Part shown: piece by piece, positions 1 to 9,076 of the stretch
Position numbering within the stretch: position 1 is the stretch's first letter
Layout of the letters: the number at the start of each line of letters is the position of its first letter
Source of the DNA: Phototrophicus methaneseepsis
GTDB taxonomy: Bacteria; Chloroflexota; Anaerolineae; Aggregatilineales; Phototrophicaceae
Direction of reading: 5' to 3'
Assembly (NCBI RefSeq): GCF_015500095.1
Contig: NZ_CP062983.1
Location: forward strand, 4,464,001-4,528,000
DNA length: 64,000 bases
The notes under the pieces: model-generated
What the model saw: the letters and a program-made list of their open reading frames with translations, nothing else
The model's database searches: none
Told to the model about the DNA's origin: nothing
Translations under genes and position numbers: made by a program

Positions 1-866
1 CTGAACTCATCCCCCTGATTAGCCCACATTCTGATATTCCAGCCCCAGACATGGGCACCAATGCGCAGGTAATGGCATGGTTTATGGATACTTACAGTAT
101 GACGGTTGGCTATTCGGTCCCGGCCATTGTCACGGGCAAACCCAAGACCATTGGCGGCAGTGAAGGCCGTACAGAAGCAACTGGGCGTGGCGTCGTCGTG
201 ACGATGACGAGCTGCTTGCATCATCATGGCGAAACAGCGCCAGATCGCATTGATGTGGCGATACAGGGCTTCGGCAATGTGGGCTCTAATGCTGCGATTT
301 ATGCGCATGAATGCGGCTACCGCGTTGTTGCCGTTAGCGATATTGATGGCGGCATTTATAACCCAGGCGGGCTGGATATTCCGGCGGTTGTGGCATTCGC
401 CAAAGAGCGTGGCTCCGTTATCGACTTCCCCCGCGCGGAAAATATCACCAATGAAGAACTGCTCGCGATCCCATGTGACGTGCTCATCCCTGCCGCGATG
501 GAAGGACAGCTCCATGGCGATAACGCTCATAAGGTCAAGGCTCGCTATGTGGTGGAAGGCGCAAATGGCCCGACGACACCTGAGGGTGACGATATTCTGA
601 ATGATCGTGGCATTATCGTCGTGCCGGATATCCTGGCGAATGCTGGTGGTGTCATCGTCTCCTACTTTGAGTGGGTGCAGGACATGCAGGCCTTCTTCTG
701 GGATAAAAGCGCCGTGCTGGAACGCCTTGAAGGTATCCTCACAGCAGCCTATGAGCAAGTACAGCACAACGCAGAGGAACACAATATTGATCTGCGTACA
801 GCAGCCCAGGTCACGGCGATTAAACGTGTTGGCGAGGCCATCATGACGCGCGGCTTTTACCCCTAA
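1..866 (+). CDS. gdhA: Glu/Leu/Phe/Val dehydrogenase, 5' end outside window
   Basis: C-terminal part of an NAD(P)-dependent glutamate dehydrogenase, which interconverts glutamate and 2-oxoglutarate plus ammonia in the cytoplasm. The reading frame is open from base 3 through the window edge, so the ATG at 51 is internal. Visible are the substrate-domain segment PAPDMGTN, the hinge GGSEGR-TGRG, the Rossmann loop GFGNVGS, the DIDGGIYNP stretch, and the ending VEGANGPTTPEG...ILANAGGV...SYFEWVQ that is typical of the family. A rho-independent terminator follows 43 bp after the stop. Cofactor preference cannot be read safely. The family assignment is firm. Confidence 0.95.
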   Translation, partial: ELIPLISPHSDIPAPDMGTNAQVMAWFMDTYSMTVGYSVPAIVTGKPKTIGGSEGRTEATGRGVVVTMTSCLHHHGETAPDRIDVAIQGFGNVGSNAAIYAHECGYRVVAVSDIDGGIYNPGGLDIPAVVAFAKERGSVIDFPRAENITNEELLAIPCDVLIPAAMEGQLHGDNAHKVKARYVVEGANGPTTPEGDDILNDRGIIVVPDILANAGGVIVSYFEWVQDMQAFFWDKSAVLERLEGILTAAYEQVQHNAEEHNIDLRTAAQVTAIKRVGEAIMTRGFYP

Positions 867-908
867 TCGCCTCATTACAGCCGCATAACCTCAAGAATTA
901 ACGACTTT

Positions 909-940
909 AAAGGCACGGGAAACCGTGCCTTTTGCTTACT
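909..940 (+). terminator. Rho-independent terminator after gdhA
   Basis: A perfect 10-bp stem (909-918 with 923-932) with a GAAA loop ends in TTT and a T-rich tail. It lies between the stop of the glutamate dehydrogenase gene and the start of the TPR gene, so these are probably separate transcripts. Confidence 0.85.
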
Positions 941-1050
941 TTGGCACTTTCCCGGCTCAATCAATCAGGGTGAATATCGCCAAGTGAGCAATTCGTCGTT
1001 ACAATGGGCACTTATCGAACGACCGCCAAGATAACCTGGAAACAACAAAT

Positions 1051-3426
1051 ATGAGTTGGTTAGACCGCTTTATTAAGTGGGTCAGCGGTGCTGAAGATGC
1101 CCCGACACCCAGTCAACAGACGCCTCCTAAGGCGAACAATGCTCTAGAGAGTATTCTGGAGCAAGGTCGGCAGGCGCAGTATGACGAAGCATATGATACG
1201 GCGATGCAGCATTATAAACATGCGCGTGAAGTCGCCCAGAGACAGATGGATGCGACCAGTGAAGCCGACGCCCTCCTCCATCAAGCCGATGTCTTAATCG
1301 CACAGGGAAGCTTTAAAGAAGCAGAAACCCTCCTCGGTGAGCTACAAACAAAAGCACAGAACACCCAACATCGCGCACCACTGGCGTATGCGCTCATCTC
1401 AAGAGGTGTGCTAGCGCAAGCACGCGGGGCTTATGAAGAAGCCCGCAACCTCTATGAGCAAGGCCGACGCCATGCAGAAACGATTGGCTCAAATGGCGCG
1501 CAGGGCCGTGCGATGTGCCACCTTGCCGATATTTACCTCGCGGAAAACAACAGTGGCTATGCCGTCAAGTTGCTGCGAGAAGGCCTGACCATACTGCAAG
1601 AGAGCGGCGATACAGAGCTTTTGCCCTACTTCCGCATGCGGCTGGCAGATGCCTTAATTGCAGCGCAGGACGAAAGCGCCGTATCGGATTTGCTACATAT
1701 CGCTTACAAAGAAGCGACAGAAGCACAGCATAAGCCCTACCGACGTATGACAGCACTACGCGTAGCTGAATACGCCGCACAAACAGGTGACAGCCTCACA
1801 GCCTATCAATTCTTTAAGTTGGCGCTGGATCTCTTCTCAAGGACGCCAGCGAATACATCTCGCTACGCCGATATTTTGCTCAGTTACAGTCAGGCTGCCC
1901 TGCAAACAGGCAATCAGGCAGAAGCACGCACCGTTGCAGAAAAAGCGCTCTACGCCGCCCAGAGCCTGGGCGATGAGGGCCGCATGCGGGAAGCACAGGA
2001 CATACTCGCCGCTGCCACCCCAGGCGGTCTGGCACAGAAAACGCAACCCCATCCCACAGCACCCTCTATGCCCGAAGCCATCACAGCGCAGGCTGTTGAT
2101 CAACCCACATCACAGCAAGATGAGGTCATCCAACCTGCATCGGAAACGCTGGTGGTTGGTGAGCCAGCCGCCGCTGAAGCTGTGCAAGCCACGGCTGAAA
2201 CGGTCACGACGCCTGAAGAAGCTGTTGTCTCAGAACCTGCCACAGAAGAATCTGCGGCAAAAGAATCTGCGATGATAGCACCTGTGGCATCTGCTCCGAA
2301 CCCGCTCGTGGATGCACTTGTTACCGAAGCAAGCGAACCAGAGGAAGATGAGGACCCTATTGCAGGCTTCATCAACCGGGCGAAACGTCAGCAAGCAGAA
2401 AATGACCCGGAAGGCTCTATCAAATCTTTGCAGAAAGCGATGGAGCTGGCCGCAGAGGCGGATAGCCAAACCCATCGCATCACGATTCACCAGCTTATGG
2501 CAAGTGCATACCGCATGCAGCGGCAGTTTGAAGAAGCAATAGAGCAGCAAAAGGTCGCCTATCTCATTGCGAAGCAAACTCGTGATCGCAGAACATCGGT
2601 CAAGCTGCTCAATCAATTAGCAACTGACCAGCGCGAGTTAGGATTATTAGGCGATGCCCTGCGCAGCGTCGATGATACGCTGCTGCTGCTCTCTTCGGTT
2701 GATGATCGGCGGATTCGGCAAACGGCCCTCACACTGGCAGGTAGCCTCTACGGCACACAGGGTGATACGGCTTCTGCAGATGCCTTCTTCCAGGAAGCAT
2801 TAATGCTATCGAGCGCTTTAGGAGACCAAAACCTGCGTGCCAGCACCTTGCTGGAATACGCAACCATGCTTATTGCAACAAATCGCACTGCTGAAGCGAA
2901 AAAGCAAATCGAAGAAGCGCGCCCGGCAGCAGCATCGAGGCAGCTCGCCCAGGTACTCGGTTATTGGCATGCAGCCAATGGTGAATGGGCCGATGCGCTC
3001 ATCCAGTTTGAAGCCGTTGCCAAGGGCCGCGATGAATCCGACGACCAGTTAGAGACTGAGCGCGCGAAGATGCTGGCGGAATTGGGGCGTTATGATGATG
3101 CAGCGAACTTGCTGCGGCGTGCCATGCAAAAAGCACGCGAACAGCGCCGCCTGGGTATGCTCATTGAAGTGCTTTTAATCCAGGCAAGGCTGCTCAGTGA
3201 ACGTGGCAAGCCACAGGCCGCTATCGACAGCCTGGAGAATGTGCTTAAGTTTGCCAAGCAGGCCCAATCCCCCAGGCAGCAAGCACAGGCCTACGTCGTA
3301 CTGAGCAAAATACGTGCCAGCATGGATGATATTGAAACAGCCCAGACTGATTGGGAACAGGCGCGTCAGCTCATTGAGCGGCACAGCATGCCCCGCATTC
3401 AACCAGATTGGCTGCCACAGGCCTGA
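1051..3426 (+). CDS. TPR-repeat protein, 791 aa
   Basis: A cytoplasmic tetratricopeptide-repeat protein without signal peptide or membrane segment. Two blocks of helical repeats (about residues 30-325 and 430-780) carry the TPR pattern of paired helices with A-x-x-x-Y/L and G/A spacing, for example in segments such as EEARNLYEQGRRHAE and EEAIEQQKVAYLIAKQ. They are joined by an Ala/Glu/Thr/Pro-rich linker at roughly residues 330-430. No enzymatic domain is visible, so a scaffold or adaptor role is inferred. The ATG at 1051 has only a weak upstream ribosome site (CCTGGA). The glycosyltransferase gene follows after 55 bp on the same strand and may be co-transcribed. The partner is unknown. Confidence 0.85.
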   Translation: MSWLDRFIKWVSGAEDAPTPSQQTPPKANNALESILEQGRQAQYDEAYDTAMQHYKHAREVAQRQMDATSEADALLHQADVLIAQGSFKEAETLLGELQTKAQNTQHRAPLAYALISRGVLAQARGAYEEARNLYEQGRRHAETIGSNGAQGRAMCHLADIYLAENNSGYAVKLLREGLTILQESGDTELLPYFRMRLADALIAAQDESAVSDLLHIAYKEATEAQHKPYRRMTALRVAEYAAQTGDSLTAYQFFKLALDLFSRTPANTSRYADILLSYSQAALQTGNQAEARTVAEKALYAAQSLGDEGRMREAQDILAAATPGGLAQKTQPHPTAPSMPEAITAQAVDQPTSQQDEVIQPASETLVVGEPAAAEAVQATAETVTTPEEAVVSEPATEESAAKESAMIAPVASAPNPLVDALVTEASEPEEDEDPIAGFINRAKRQQAENDPEGSIKSLQKAMELAAEADSQTHRITIHQLMASAYRMQRQFEEAIEQQKVAYLIAKQTRDRRTSVKLLNQLATDQRELGLLGDALRSVDDTLLLLSSVDDRRIRQTALTLAGSLYGTQGDTASADAFFQEALMLSSALGDQNLRASTLLEYATMLIATNRTAEAKKQIEEARPAAASRQLAQVLGYWHAANGEWADALIQFEAVAKGRDESDDQLETERAKMLAELGRYDDAANLLRRAMQKAREQRRLGMLIEVLLIQARLLSERGKPQAAIDSLENVLKFAKQAQSPRQQAQAYVVLSKIRASMDDIETAQTDWEQARQLIERHSMPRIQPDWLPQA

Positions 3427-3481
3427 CAGCGGCATGTGATCAGCCCATGCACAGATAGCAGTTCAGGAAGTAAGGAAATCC

Positions 3482-4729
3482 ATGGCAAACCTATGGTTTG
3501 TTTCCGCACCTTTATATAGTCATACGGACTGGGGCGGATTCCTCAAAACCGCCCAGGTCCTACAAAGTCAGGGCCACAACATCACCTGGATCAGCGAAGC
3601 GCCGCTCGCTAATGCCATCGCGGCAAATGGCCTGCCCTTCCAGGAAATCAAGCATACGGGATGGCTCTGGCCCCCACCACCAGCCCCGGACCTCTCGCAA
3701 ATCCCGCCACAAGAAGCGGTCATGCTCCGTTATCGTCGTGCGCTGGACACCTGGCTGAGTGAAGACCTCGTCGCTAAAGGGGTCGAGGCCCTGATAGACC
3801 TTGCGGATCGCATCGGCAAGCCGGATGCGATGGTCATTGATCCGTTTCTTAGTGCAGCCGCCCTGGCGGCGGAAAAACTCAATGTGACGATGATCGTAGC
3901 CGGTTGGCCCGCCCAGGCCAACCTCGATGAAAACGTCATGTTCCCTGTGCAGCGTGATCTCAGCAGCGATAGCCAGCAGCGCATTCAGCGCCTGTGTGAT
4001 CGCTTTGGATTGGAAGGTGTTAACTTCAGTAAAGGGGCAGCACCTTCTATCATCAGCCCGGCACTGCATATCACTTACTTCACGCAGCAATGGTACATGA
4101 ATGAAGCATCGAATATGCTCTTCCAGACGAAGCACGTCGGGGGCAGCGCCAATCTACCTGAGGACCCCCCGCCGGATTGGTTGACGAATATCCCGGCAGA
4201 ACAGCCCTTAGCGCTCATCACATTGGGGACGATCTTCTCCGGTGATCTGGGGTTCTTTAGCTGGGCCGCCCAGGCTGTTGCACGTGTAGGGCTTTTGCCT
4301 ATCGTCGCAATTGGATGGAATCCCATCGCCCCAGAGGATAAAGCACAACTCAAGCGGGCCTTACCGGGCGGCACACGCCTGCTCAATTGGGCACCCTTCG
4401 ACCATGTGCTGCCACGCTGTGAGTTGATGATTCATCATGGTGGCATGGGGACGACGCACCGCGCCATTGTTCATGGCGTACGACAGATTGTGGTGCCGCA
4501 TGCTGCTGATCAACGCATTCAGGCGAGGCGCGTCGCAGATGCCAAGCTGGGTCTAAACCTGAGTGCCCATGATGTCCGTCAAGGTATGCTCAGCGAGGGC
4601 ACAAAAGCACTGATGGAAGCCGATTGGGTGCAGGAAAATTGCACACGCTTCGCCCAGCAGATGGCGGCCCTTGGGGGCCCTGCCCGTGCTGCGGAACTCA
4701 TCTTGCAGGCCGTTCAGCTAGAAGCTTAA
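3482..4729 (+). CDS. GT1-family glycosyltransferase (MGT/UGT-like)
   Basis: A 415-residue glycosyltransferase with the GT-B fold of the macrolide/UDP-glycosyltransferase group, expected to move a sugar from a nucleotide donor onto a lipid or small hydrophobic acceptor. The N-terminus (LWFVSAPLYSHTDWGG) resembles the acceptor domain opening. The C-terminal half carries the donor-binding signature HHGGMGTTHRAIVHG...VVPHAADQ, with the final Asp-Gln pair of the family. A good ribosome site (AGGAAG-TAAGG) lies 6 bases before the ATG. There is no membrane segment. Donor and acceptor cannot be predicted. The next gene is convergent, with a 6-bp gap. Confidence 0.9.
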   Translation: MANLWFVSAPLYSHTDWGGFLKTAQVLQSQGHNITWISEAPLANAIAANGLPFQEIKHTGWLWPPPPAPDLSQIPPQEAVMLRYRRALDTWLSEDLVAKGVEALIDLADRIGKPDAMVIDPFLSAAALAAEKLNVTMIVAGWPAQANLDENVMFPVQRDLSSDSQQRIQRLCDRFGLEGVNFSKGAAPSIISPALHITYFTQQWYMNEASNMLFQTKHVGGSANLPEDPPPDWLTNIPAEQPLALITLGTIFSGDLGFFSWAAQAVARVGLLPIVAIGWNPIAPEDKAQLKRALPGGTRLLNWAPFDHVLPRCELMIHHGGMGTTHRAIVHGVRQIVVPHAADQRIQARRVADAKLGLNLSAHDVRQGMLSEGTKALMEADWVQENCTRFAQQMAALGGPARAAELILQAVQLEA

Positions 4730-4735
4730 CATCTG

Positions 4736-5575
4736 TTAGATGCTGTAGGAGCGTACTGTCGCCAATAGCAGGGGTTGGAAGTCATCCCGGACAACAGGCA
4801 GATATTCCATAAATTCAACCTGGATCAATAAAGCACGTAAAAACAGCTTGATATTCTGATAGGTGCGATGGTAAACGGGGTCATACTCCTCTTGTGGGAC
4901 GTTATCCCGCTTCCAATCGCTGAATAAGCCCAACCAGCGATCTAAATCTGTTGCCAGCAATTCAGAACGGCGCAGCACAGCGACGACCACACGAGCCAGA
5001 CGATCATCTTCATCGTGCAAGAAGACCGCTTCAGACGGTGTCATAATCTTCTGTGCGACGGTGTTGATGGCATAGATTTGTTCATCTGGTTTGACAAGCG
5101 GACTGTATAATAAAAAGCGTAGAAAATCGGCTGCATGGGCGTAGGCATTCGCCCAACCCTGCTCAGGCACATAAGCCCGGTTATCGACTTCAGCGAGCAG
5201 ATAGTCGCCTGCGATACGGAGTAAATCGCTGATTTCATCTGATGATAAAAACGATGAGCGTGTATCACGATATGCAATCAGCGACAAAATCAGGGCGGCA
5301 TAAGACCGTTCAAAGACGCTATCCTGGCCATAAGACCCGATTTCCGTTCGTAAACGTGGCAATAGCCAATCAATCATCGCGCGTAGTTCATTAGGCGTAT
5401 GATAGTCATATAAGGTGATCCAGCGCGAAAGAATATTGTATGCATAATTATCGCGCATCTCTGCGTCAGTTGATCCCAGGAAGGTCATCAAATCAACAGT
5501 CAGGTCAATTAAGTTATGTCCTTCCGGGAGCTGATATTGATTATCAATAATCTGCTGCAAAAATGCGGCATCCAT
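4736..5575 (-). CDS. Conserved-looking hypothetical protein, alpha-helical
   Basis: I do not recognise the family. The product (279 aa from this start) is acidic and apparently all-helical, with many Leu/Tyr/Arg helices (e.g. LRAMIDWLLPRLRTE, SYAALILSLIAYRD) and no signal peptide, membrane segment or metal motif. It could be a HEAT-like or other solenoid protein, but no repeat register is clear. Two in-frame starts each have a ribosome site: ATG at 5617 behind AAGGGA and ATG at 5575 behind AAGGAAG. I chose the inner one because its site is stronger, but the longer 293-residue form cannot be excluded. It lies convergent to the glycosyltransferase gene and divergent from queG. Confidence 0.7.
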   Translation of the reverse strand: MDAAFLQQIIDNQYQLPEGHNLIDLTVDLMTFLGSTDAEMRDNYAYNILSRWITLYDYHTPNELRAMIDWLLPRLRTEIGSYGQDSVFERSYAALILSLIAYRDTRSSFLSSDEISDLLRIAGDYLLAEVDNRAYVPEQGWANAYAHAADFLRFLLYSPLVKPDEQIYAINTVAQKIMTPSEAVFLHDEDDRLARVVVAVLRRSELLATDLDRWLGLFSDWKRDNVPQEEYDPVYHRTYQNIKLFLRALLIQVEFMEYLPVVRDDFQPLLLATVRSYSI

Positions 5576-5808
5576 GTCAACTTCCTTATGGGGTTGTAGC
5601 GAATTATCAGAAACCATTTTTTATCCCTTGAGCACCAACCAGCACGTCGCTGAGTTCGTAGCTTACGGCCCATAGCAGGTTATTCTGTCAGGTGTATGCT
5701 CTGTTATGATTATATATCGAGCACGCCGTTTATTAACTTAACGCATCTCGTTATCTTTCGTCATAAAGCTGCTCAAGCTTGCAACTAACGAGCAGGGACA
5801 TCCATACA

Positions 5809-6954
5809 ATGAGCCTCTTATCTGCACAGAACATCAAAGAAAAAGCGTTTGCGCTCGGCTTTACGCTGGTCGGCATAACGCGGGCTGTGCCCTCGCCAAC
5901 ACTGGCAGCTTATGAACGCTGGATCCATGCAGGTATGCACGGCAACATGGGCTATATGGCACGGCCAGACCGCATCGCACGGCGGCGCGATTTAGCGGTC
6001 ATCGTACCAGAAGCCCAAACCCTTATCATGGTCGGGTTGGATTACGGACAGGATATCGTCCCACAAAGCATCCTCCATGACCCCACACGAGGGCGCATTG
6101 CGGCCTATGCCTGGGGCCTGGACTATCACGATGTGATGCAGCCGCAGTTAGAACAATTCTCGCAGTGGTTACAAAAAGAGGCAGCAGATCGTACCGACCA
6201 GCGAGTTTACGTTGATACCGGGGCGATCCTGGAACGCAGCCACGCCCAGCAGGCCGGCATGGGTTTCATTGGTAAGAATACGATGCTGATTAACCCACGA
6301 CGTGGCAGCACATTCTTCCTTGGGGAGATCATCACCACCCTGGAGGTAGACCAGTACGATACGCCTCACAAACCGACAATGTGCGGCACCTGTACACGCT
6401 GCCTGAATGCCTGCCCGACAAATGCCTTCCCAAAGCCACATGTGCTGGATGCACGCCGCTGCATCAGCTATCACACCATTGAAAATAAAGGCTGGATTGA
6501 TCGGGAATTGCGGCCTGACTTCGGCAATTGGGTGTATGGCTGCGACGTCTGCCAGGATGTTTGCCCATTCCAGCGCTTTAGCCAGCGAGTCAGCCAACCT
6601 GTACCGGAGAACTTCGATACGATTGCGCCACCTCTTGGAGATTTGCTACAGCTCGACGAAGCTACTTTTAAAGCACGCTACGGACACTCGCCCATTGCAC
6701 GCATCAAACGGCAGCGGTTGGTCCGTAACGCCTGTATCGCTGCTGGCAATAGTGGCAACAAGGACTATATCCCTCTGCTGCGTGCCCTGCTCCAGGATGA
6801 AGCCCCCCTTGTGCGCGGTCACGCTGCCTGGGGATTCCATCAACTCGCGCCGGAAAGCGCGCAAAATGAGCTATACGATCATCTACAGCACGAGACGGAC
6901 GATGATGTGCGCGCTGAAATCACTGCCTTACTCCGTGGGATTGGCCTCGAATAA
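5809..6954 (+). CDS. queG: Epoxyqueuosine reductase QueG
   Basis: This enzyme catalyses the last step of queuosine synthesis in tRNA, reducing epoxyqueuosine with cobalamin and two 4Fe-4S clusters. The 381-residue product has the N-terminal cobalamin-binding part (GMGYMARP...R.DL), the segment DTGAILERSHAQQAGMGFIG, and two ferredoxin-like cysteine groups, CGTCTRCLNACPTNAF and CDVCQDVCPF. A short HEAT-like tail (VRGHAAWGFHQL) closes the protein, as in many QueG proteins. The open frame can begin at a TTG (5779), but the ATG at 5809 matches the family start and sits behind an AGGGA. The 3' end overlaps the convergent pentapeptide gene by 27 bp. Other queuosine genes are not in the window. Confidence 0.95.
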   Translation: MSLLSAQNIKEKAFALGFTLVGITRAVPSPTLAAYERWIHAGMHGNMGYMARPDRIARRRDLAVIVPEAQTLIMVGLDYGQDIVPQSILHDPTRGRIAAYAWGLDYHDVMQPQLEQFSQWLQKEAADRTDQRVYVDTGAILERSHAQQAGMGFIGKNTMLINPRRGSTFFLGEIITTLEVDQYDTPHKPTMCGTCTRCLNACPTNAFPKPHVLDARRCISYHTIENKGWIDRELRPDFGNWVYGCDVCQDVCPFQRFSQRVSQPVPENFDTIAPPLGDLLQLDEATFKARYGHSPIARIKRQRLVRNACIAAGNSGNKDYIPLLRALLQDEAPLVRGHAAWGFHQLAPESAQNELYDHLQHETDDDVRAEITALLRGIGLE

Positions 6955-7659
6955 TTCTATGCCGATGGCTTGTAAGAGCGACTTACCCTGGGTTTCATAA
7001 ATTTTCACACCCTGCATATCCATCTGCTGCACGTTAAAACTGGCAATATTAGCGCCGCGCAGGTCCGCACCCTGAACCTGTGTATGCACGAGGTTCGCCC
7101 CGGCAAAGTTACAGGTCGTCAGGTTGGCCTCTTGCAATTGAGATTCTCGTAGATCGGCCTGCTCAAAATCCGTTTTTGAAAGATCACATTTTCTTAAGTT
7201 GGCATCGCGTAGATCAGCCAGGCGCATGATACACTGCTGCATCGTAAATGCTCGCCGGAAATCTGCTTTGAAGAAGTTCGCCCCCGTCGCGTTAACCTGC
7301 TGCCATTCACCTTTAAATAATTGGGCTTTCTCAAAGCTGCAAAGGCGGACGTCACATTCTTGCCACTTACTATGGCGCAGGTCGCTAGCGACAAAGCTGG
7401 AAGGACGATCCAACGCATAAAATGTACAGCGTAAAAATGTCGATTCACTCATATCTGCATCGTTAAAGCGGCACTCAATGAAAGAGCAATCTTCGCAGTG
7501 CCAGCGGAACAACTGCGCCCGATGAAAATCGCACTTGGTAAATGTGCAGCCCTTGAGGGTTAACTCGGCCAGGTCCAGCTCTCGCAAATCCGCTTCTTCC
7601 ATAGTCAGCCGCTTAAATGACCGCTTACCCTCAGCAACTGCCTGGACAAAATCAACCAT
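6928..7659 (-). CDS. Pentapeptide-repeat protein
   Basis: A 243-residue protein built almost entirely of pentapeptide repeats of the form A(D/N)Lxx, for example LRDANLRKCDLSKTDFEQA and LRESQLQEANLTTCNFAGA, which fold into a right-handed quadrilateral beta-helix. Several coils carry Cys in the repeat. There is no signal peptide or fused domain. The family includes DNA mimics that protect gyrase, but most members have no known role and nothing here points to one. AAAGGA precedes the ATG by about 8 bases. The start faces the copper-chaperone gene across a 100-bp region containing a CsoR-like operator, so it could be co-regulated. The end overlaps queG by 27 bp. Confidence 0.9.
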   Translation of the reverse strand: MVDFVQAVAEGKRSFKRLTMEEADLRELDLAELTLKGCTFTKCDFHRAQLFRWHCEDCSFIECRFNDADMSESTFLRCTFYALDRPSSFVASDLRHSKWQECDVRLCSFEKAQLFKGEWQQVNATGANFFKADFRRAFTMQQCIMRLADLRDANLRKCDLSKTDFEQADLRESQLQEANLTTCNFAGANLVHTQVQGADLRGANIASFNVQQMDMQGVKIYETQGKSLLQAIGIELFEANPTE

Positions 7660-7699
7660 ATGAGAGTCCTTTCAAAAAGATTCAATATCCCTTTACAAC

Positions 7700-7715
7700 A
7701 TACCCCTATGGGTAT
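7700..7715. promoter_or_regulatory. CsoR-type operator before the copper chaperone gene
   Basis: A perfect inverted repeat ATACCC-CTAT-GGGTAT sits 44 bp upstream of the chaperone start and 40 bp upstream of the divergent pentapeptide-repeat gene. It has the G/C-run-in-AT-flank shape of known CsoR operators and closely resembles the site before csoR at 38427-38444. Binding by this CsoR is inferred. Confidence 0.75.
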
Positions 7716-7759
7716 ATCATTATGGTGCAATATGCGATTAAACTATGGAGAATTATCAC

Positions 7760-7969
7760 ATGGAAAAGAAAACATTCCAGGTGCCTAATATCGGTTGCAA
7801 TGGCTGCGTCAACTCCATCAAAGGCGAGTTGAACGAACTTGATGGCGTAAAGTCTGTCGAAGGTGTCGTCGATACCAAGATGGTTACTGTCGAATACGAT
7901 TCCCCGGCAAGCTGGGACCAGATCGTTGAGAAGTTGACCGCTATCGAATATCCCCCTGCGACCGCATAA
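7760..7969 (+). CDS. Heavy-metal-associated (CopZ-like) copper chaperone
   Basis: A 69-residue single HMA-domain protein with metal-binding motif GCNGC (CxxC) in the usual loop after the first strand (FQVPNIGCNGCVNSIKGEL) and the expected beta-alpha-beta-beta-alpha-beta pattern. It probably carries Cu(I) in the cytoplasm to the CopA ATPase encoded at 35.5-38.0 kb. The motif begins IGCNGC rather than the usual MTCxxC, and the last helix is short. The first ATG (7745) overlaps the ribosome site GGAG; the ATG at 7760 lies 9 bases behind it and is the better start. The operator at 7700-7715 links it to the csoR locus. A strong terminator follows. Confidence 0.88.
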   Translation: MEKKTFQVPNIGCNGCVNSIKGELNELDGVKSVEGVVDTKMVTVEYDSPASWDQIVEKLTAIEYPPATA

Positions 7970-7998
7970 AGCCGTTTTATAGCTCCATTTTCAATGAC

Positions 7999-8021
7999 AA
8001 AGCCCCCATATGGGGGCTTTT
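7999..8021. terminator. Bidirectional terminator
   Basis: The palindrome AAAGCCCCCA-TATGGGGGCTTT, followed by T on both strands, lies between the chaperone gene and the convergent aldo/keto reductase gene and can end both transcripts. Confidence 0.85.
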
Positions 8022-8054
8022 GTATGAACTGAATTGGCGCGGTCAGCGCGCACC

Positions 8055-8888
8055 TTATTCGCCAAAGCGATCCGGGTTGGGGCCGATACGGCCTTCTTCG
8101 CCTTTATCCAGAGTTTCAATGACTGCGATATCTTCATCCGTTAGCTCAAAATCGAAGATATCGGCATTGGTTTCGATGCGATCTTTGTTAGCGGACTTCG
8201 GAATTGTAATCACGCCAATCTGGAGCATCCAGCGCAGGGTGACATGCACCGGCGACTTACCGTATTTTTCACCAATTTCGATGAGTTCCGGAACCTTGGT
8301 CACGCGGCCTTTCATGATCGGTGCCCAGGCCGTCAGTTTGATGTCATTCTTTTCAGCGAAGACTTGCAAGTCGGGCGTCTGCAAGAAGGGATGGAACTCA
8401 ATTTGATCGACCGCAGGGGCGACCTTGGCAAAGCTAAGCAGTTCTTCCAAATGATGAGGTAAGAAGTTGCTGACGCCAATGGCACGTACACGGTCAGAAT
8501 CATAAATTTCTTCCAGCGCGCGCCATGCTCCCTGCCAATCATTGACGGGCCAATGGATCAGATAAAGGTCCAGGTAATCCAGGCCGAGCCGCTCCATACT
8601 GGCATCAAAAGCAGCCTTCGTGCCTTCATAGCTCAAGTCATTGACCCAAACTTTGCTCGTCACGAAGATATCTTCTCGTGACATGATGCCGGACTGCACG
8701 ACTTTGCCGACTTCAGCCTCGTTACGATACAGAGCTGCCGTATCGACTGCGCGATAGCCAGCCTGTAATGCCCACCGTACTGCATTTTCTGTTTCTGAAC
8801 CGACCTCTGTCTGGTAAACGCCAAGGCCAAAAATCGGCATCTCCACACCATTATTTAAGGTCGTTGTACTGTTCAGTGTTAATGTCAT
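8055..8888 (-). CDS. Aldo/keto reductase
   Basis: NADPH-dependent oxidoreductase of the AKR superfamily, closest in pattern to the 2,5-didehydrogluconate reductase type, reducing aldehydes or ketones in the cytoplasm. From the chosen start the catalytic tetrad is visible as Asp49 (YRAVDTA), Tyr54 (ALYRNE), Lys79 (VTSKVW) and His112 (LIHWPV), followed by IGVSNF and the C-terminal cofactor stretch IPKSANKDRIETN. The length (277 aa) is normal. The frame can be extended to 8915, but AGAGAG before the ATG at 8888 and homology to the family N-terminus favour the shorter form. The natural substrate cannot be told. It is transcribed alone. Confidence 0.92.
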   Translation of the reverse strand: MTLTLNSTTTLNNGVEMPIFGLGVYQTEVGSETENAVRWALQAGYRAVDTAALYRNEAEVGKVVQSGIMSREDIFVTSKVWVNDLSYEGTKAAFDASMERLGLDYLDLYLIHWPVNDWQGAWRALEEIYDSDRVRAIGVSNFLPHHLEELLSFAKVAPAVDQIEFHPFLQTPDLQVFAEKNDIKLTAWAPIMKGRVTKVPELIEIGEKYGKSPVHVTLRWMLQIGVITIPKSANKDRIETNADIFDFELTDEDIAVIETLDKGEEGRIGPNPDRFGE

Positions 8889-9017
8889 TGAGCTCTCTCT
8901 TTTGCTGGTTCTCATACATCATGATGTTGATACTTTAAGCTTAACACATCCATTCAGCAATTGGCTGACCTTGGATAGAACCATCATACAACAGTGGTTC
9001 TAAAGTCCATTAAAAGC

Positions 9018-9046
9018 AACGTCCTGAGCATTTGGCCCAGGACGTT
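9018..9046 (-). terminator. Terminator of the siderophore-uptake operon
   Basis: A 9-bp perfect stem (9018-9026 with 9038-9046) read on the minus strand just after the last gene of the operon (ends 9077), followed by TTGCTTTT. Confidence 0.7.
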
Positions 9047-9076
9047 TGATCATTCTCAGCTTAAAGTTGGGAGCAC

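Noticed and set aside
3560-4135. 191-residue open frame on the minus strand
   Set aside because: It lies inside the glycosyltransferase gene in another frame, has no ribosome site and an unlikely composition.
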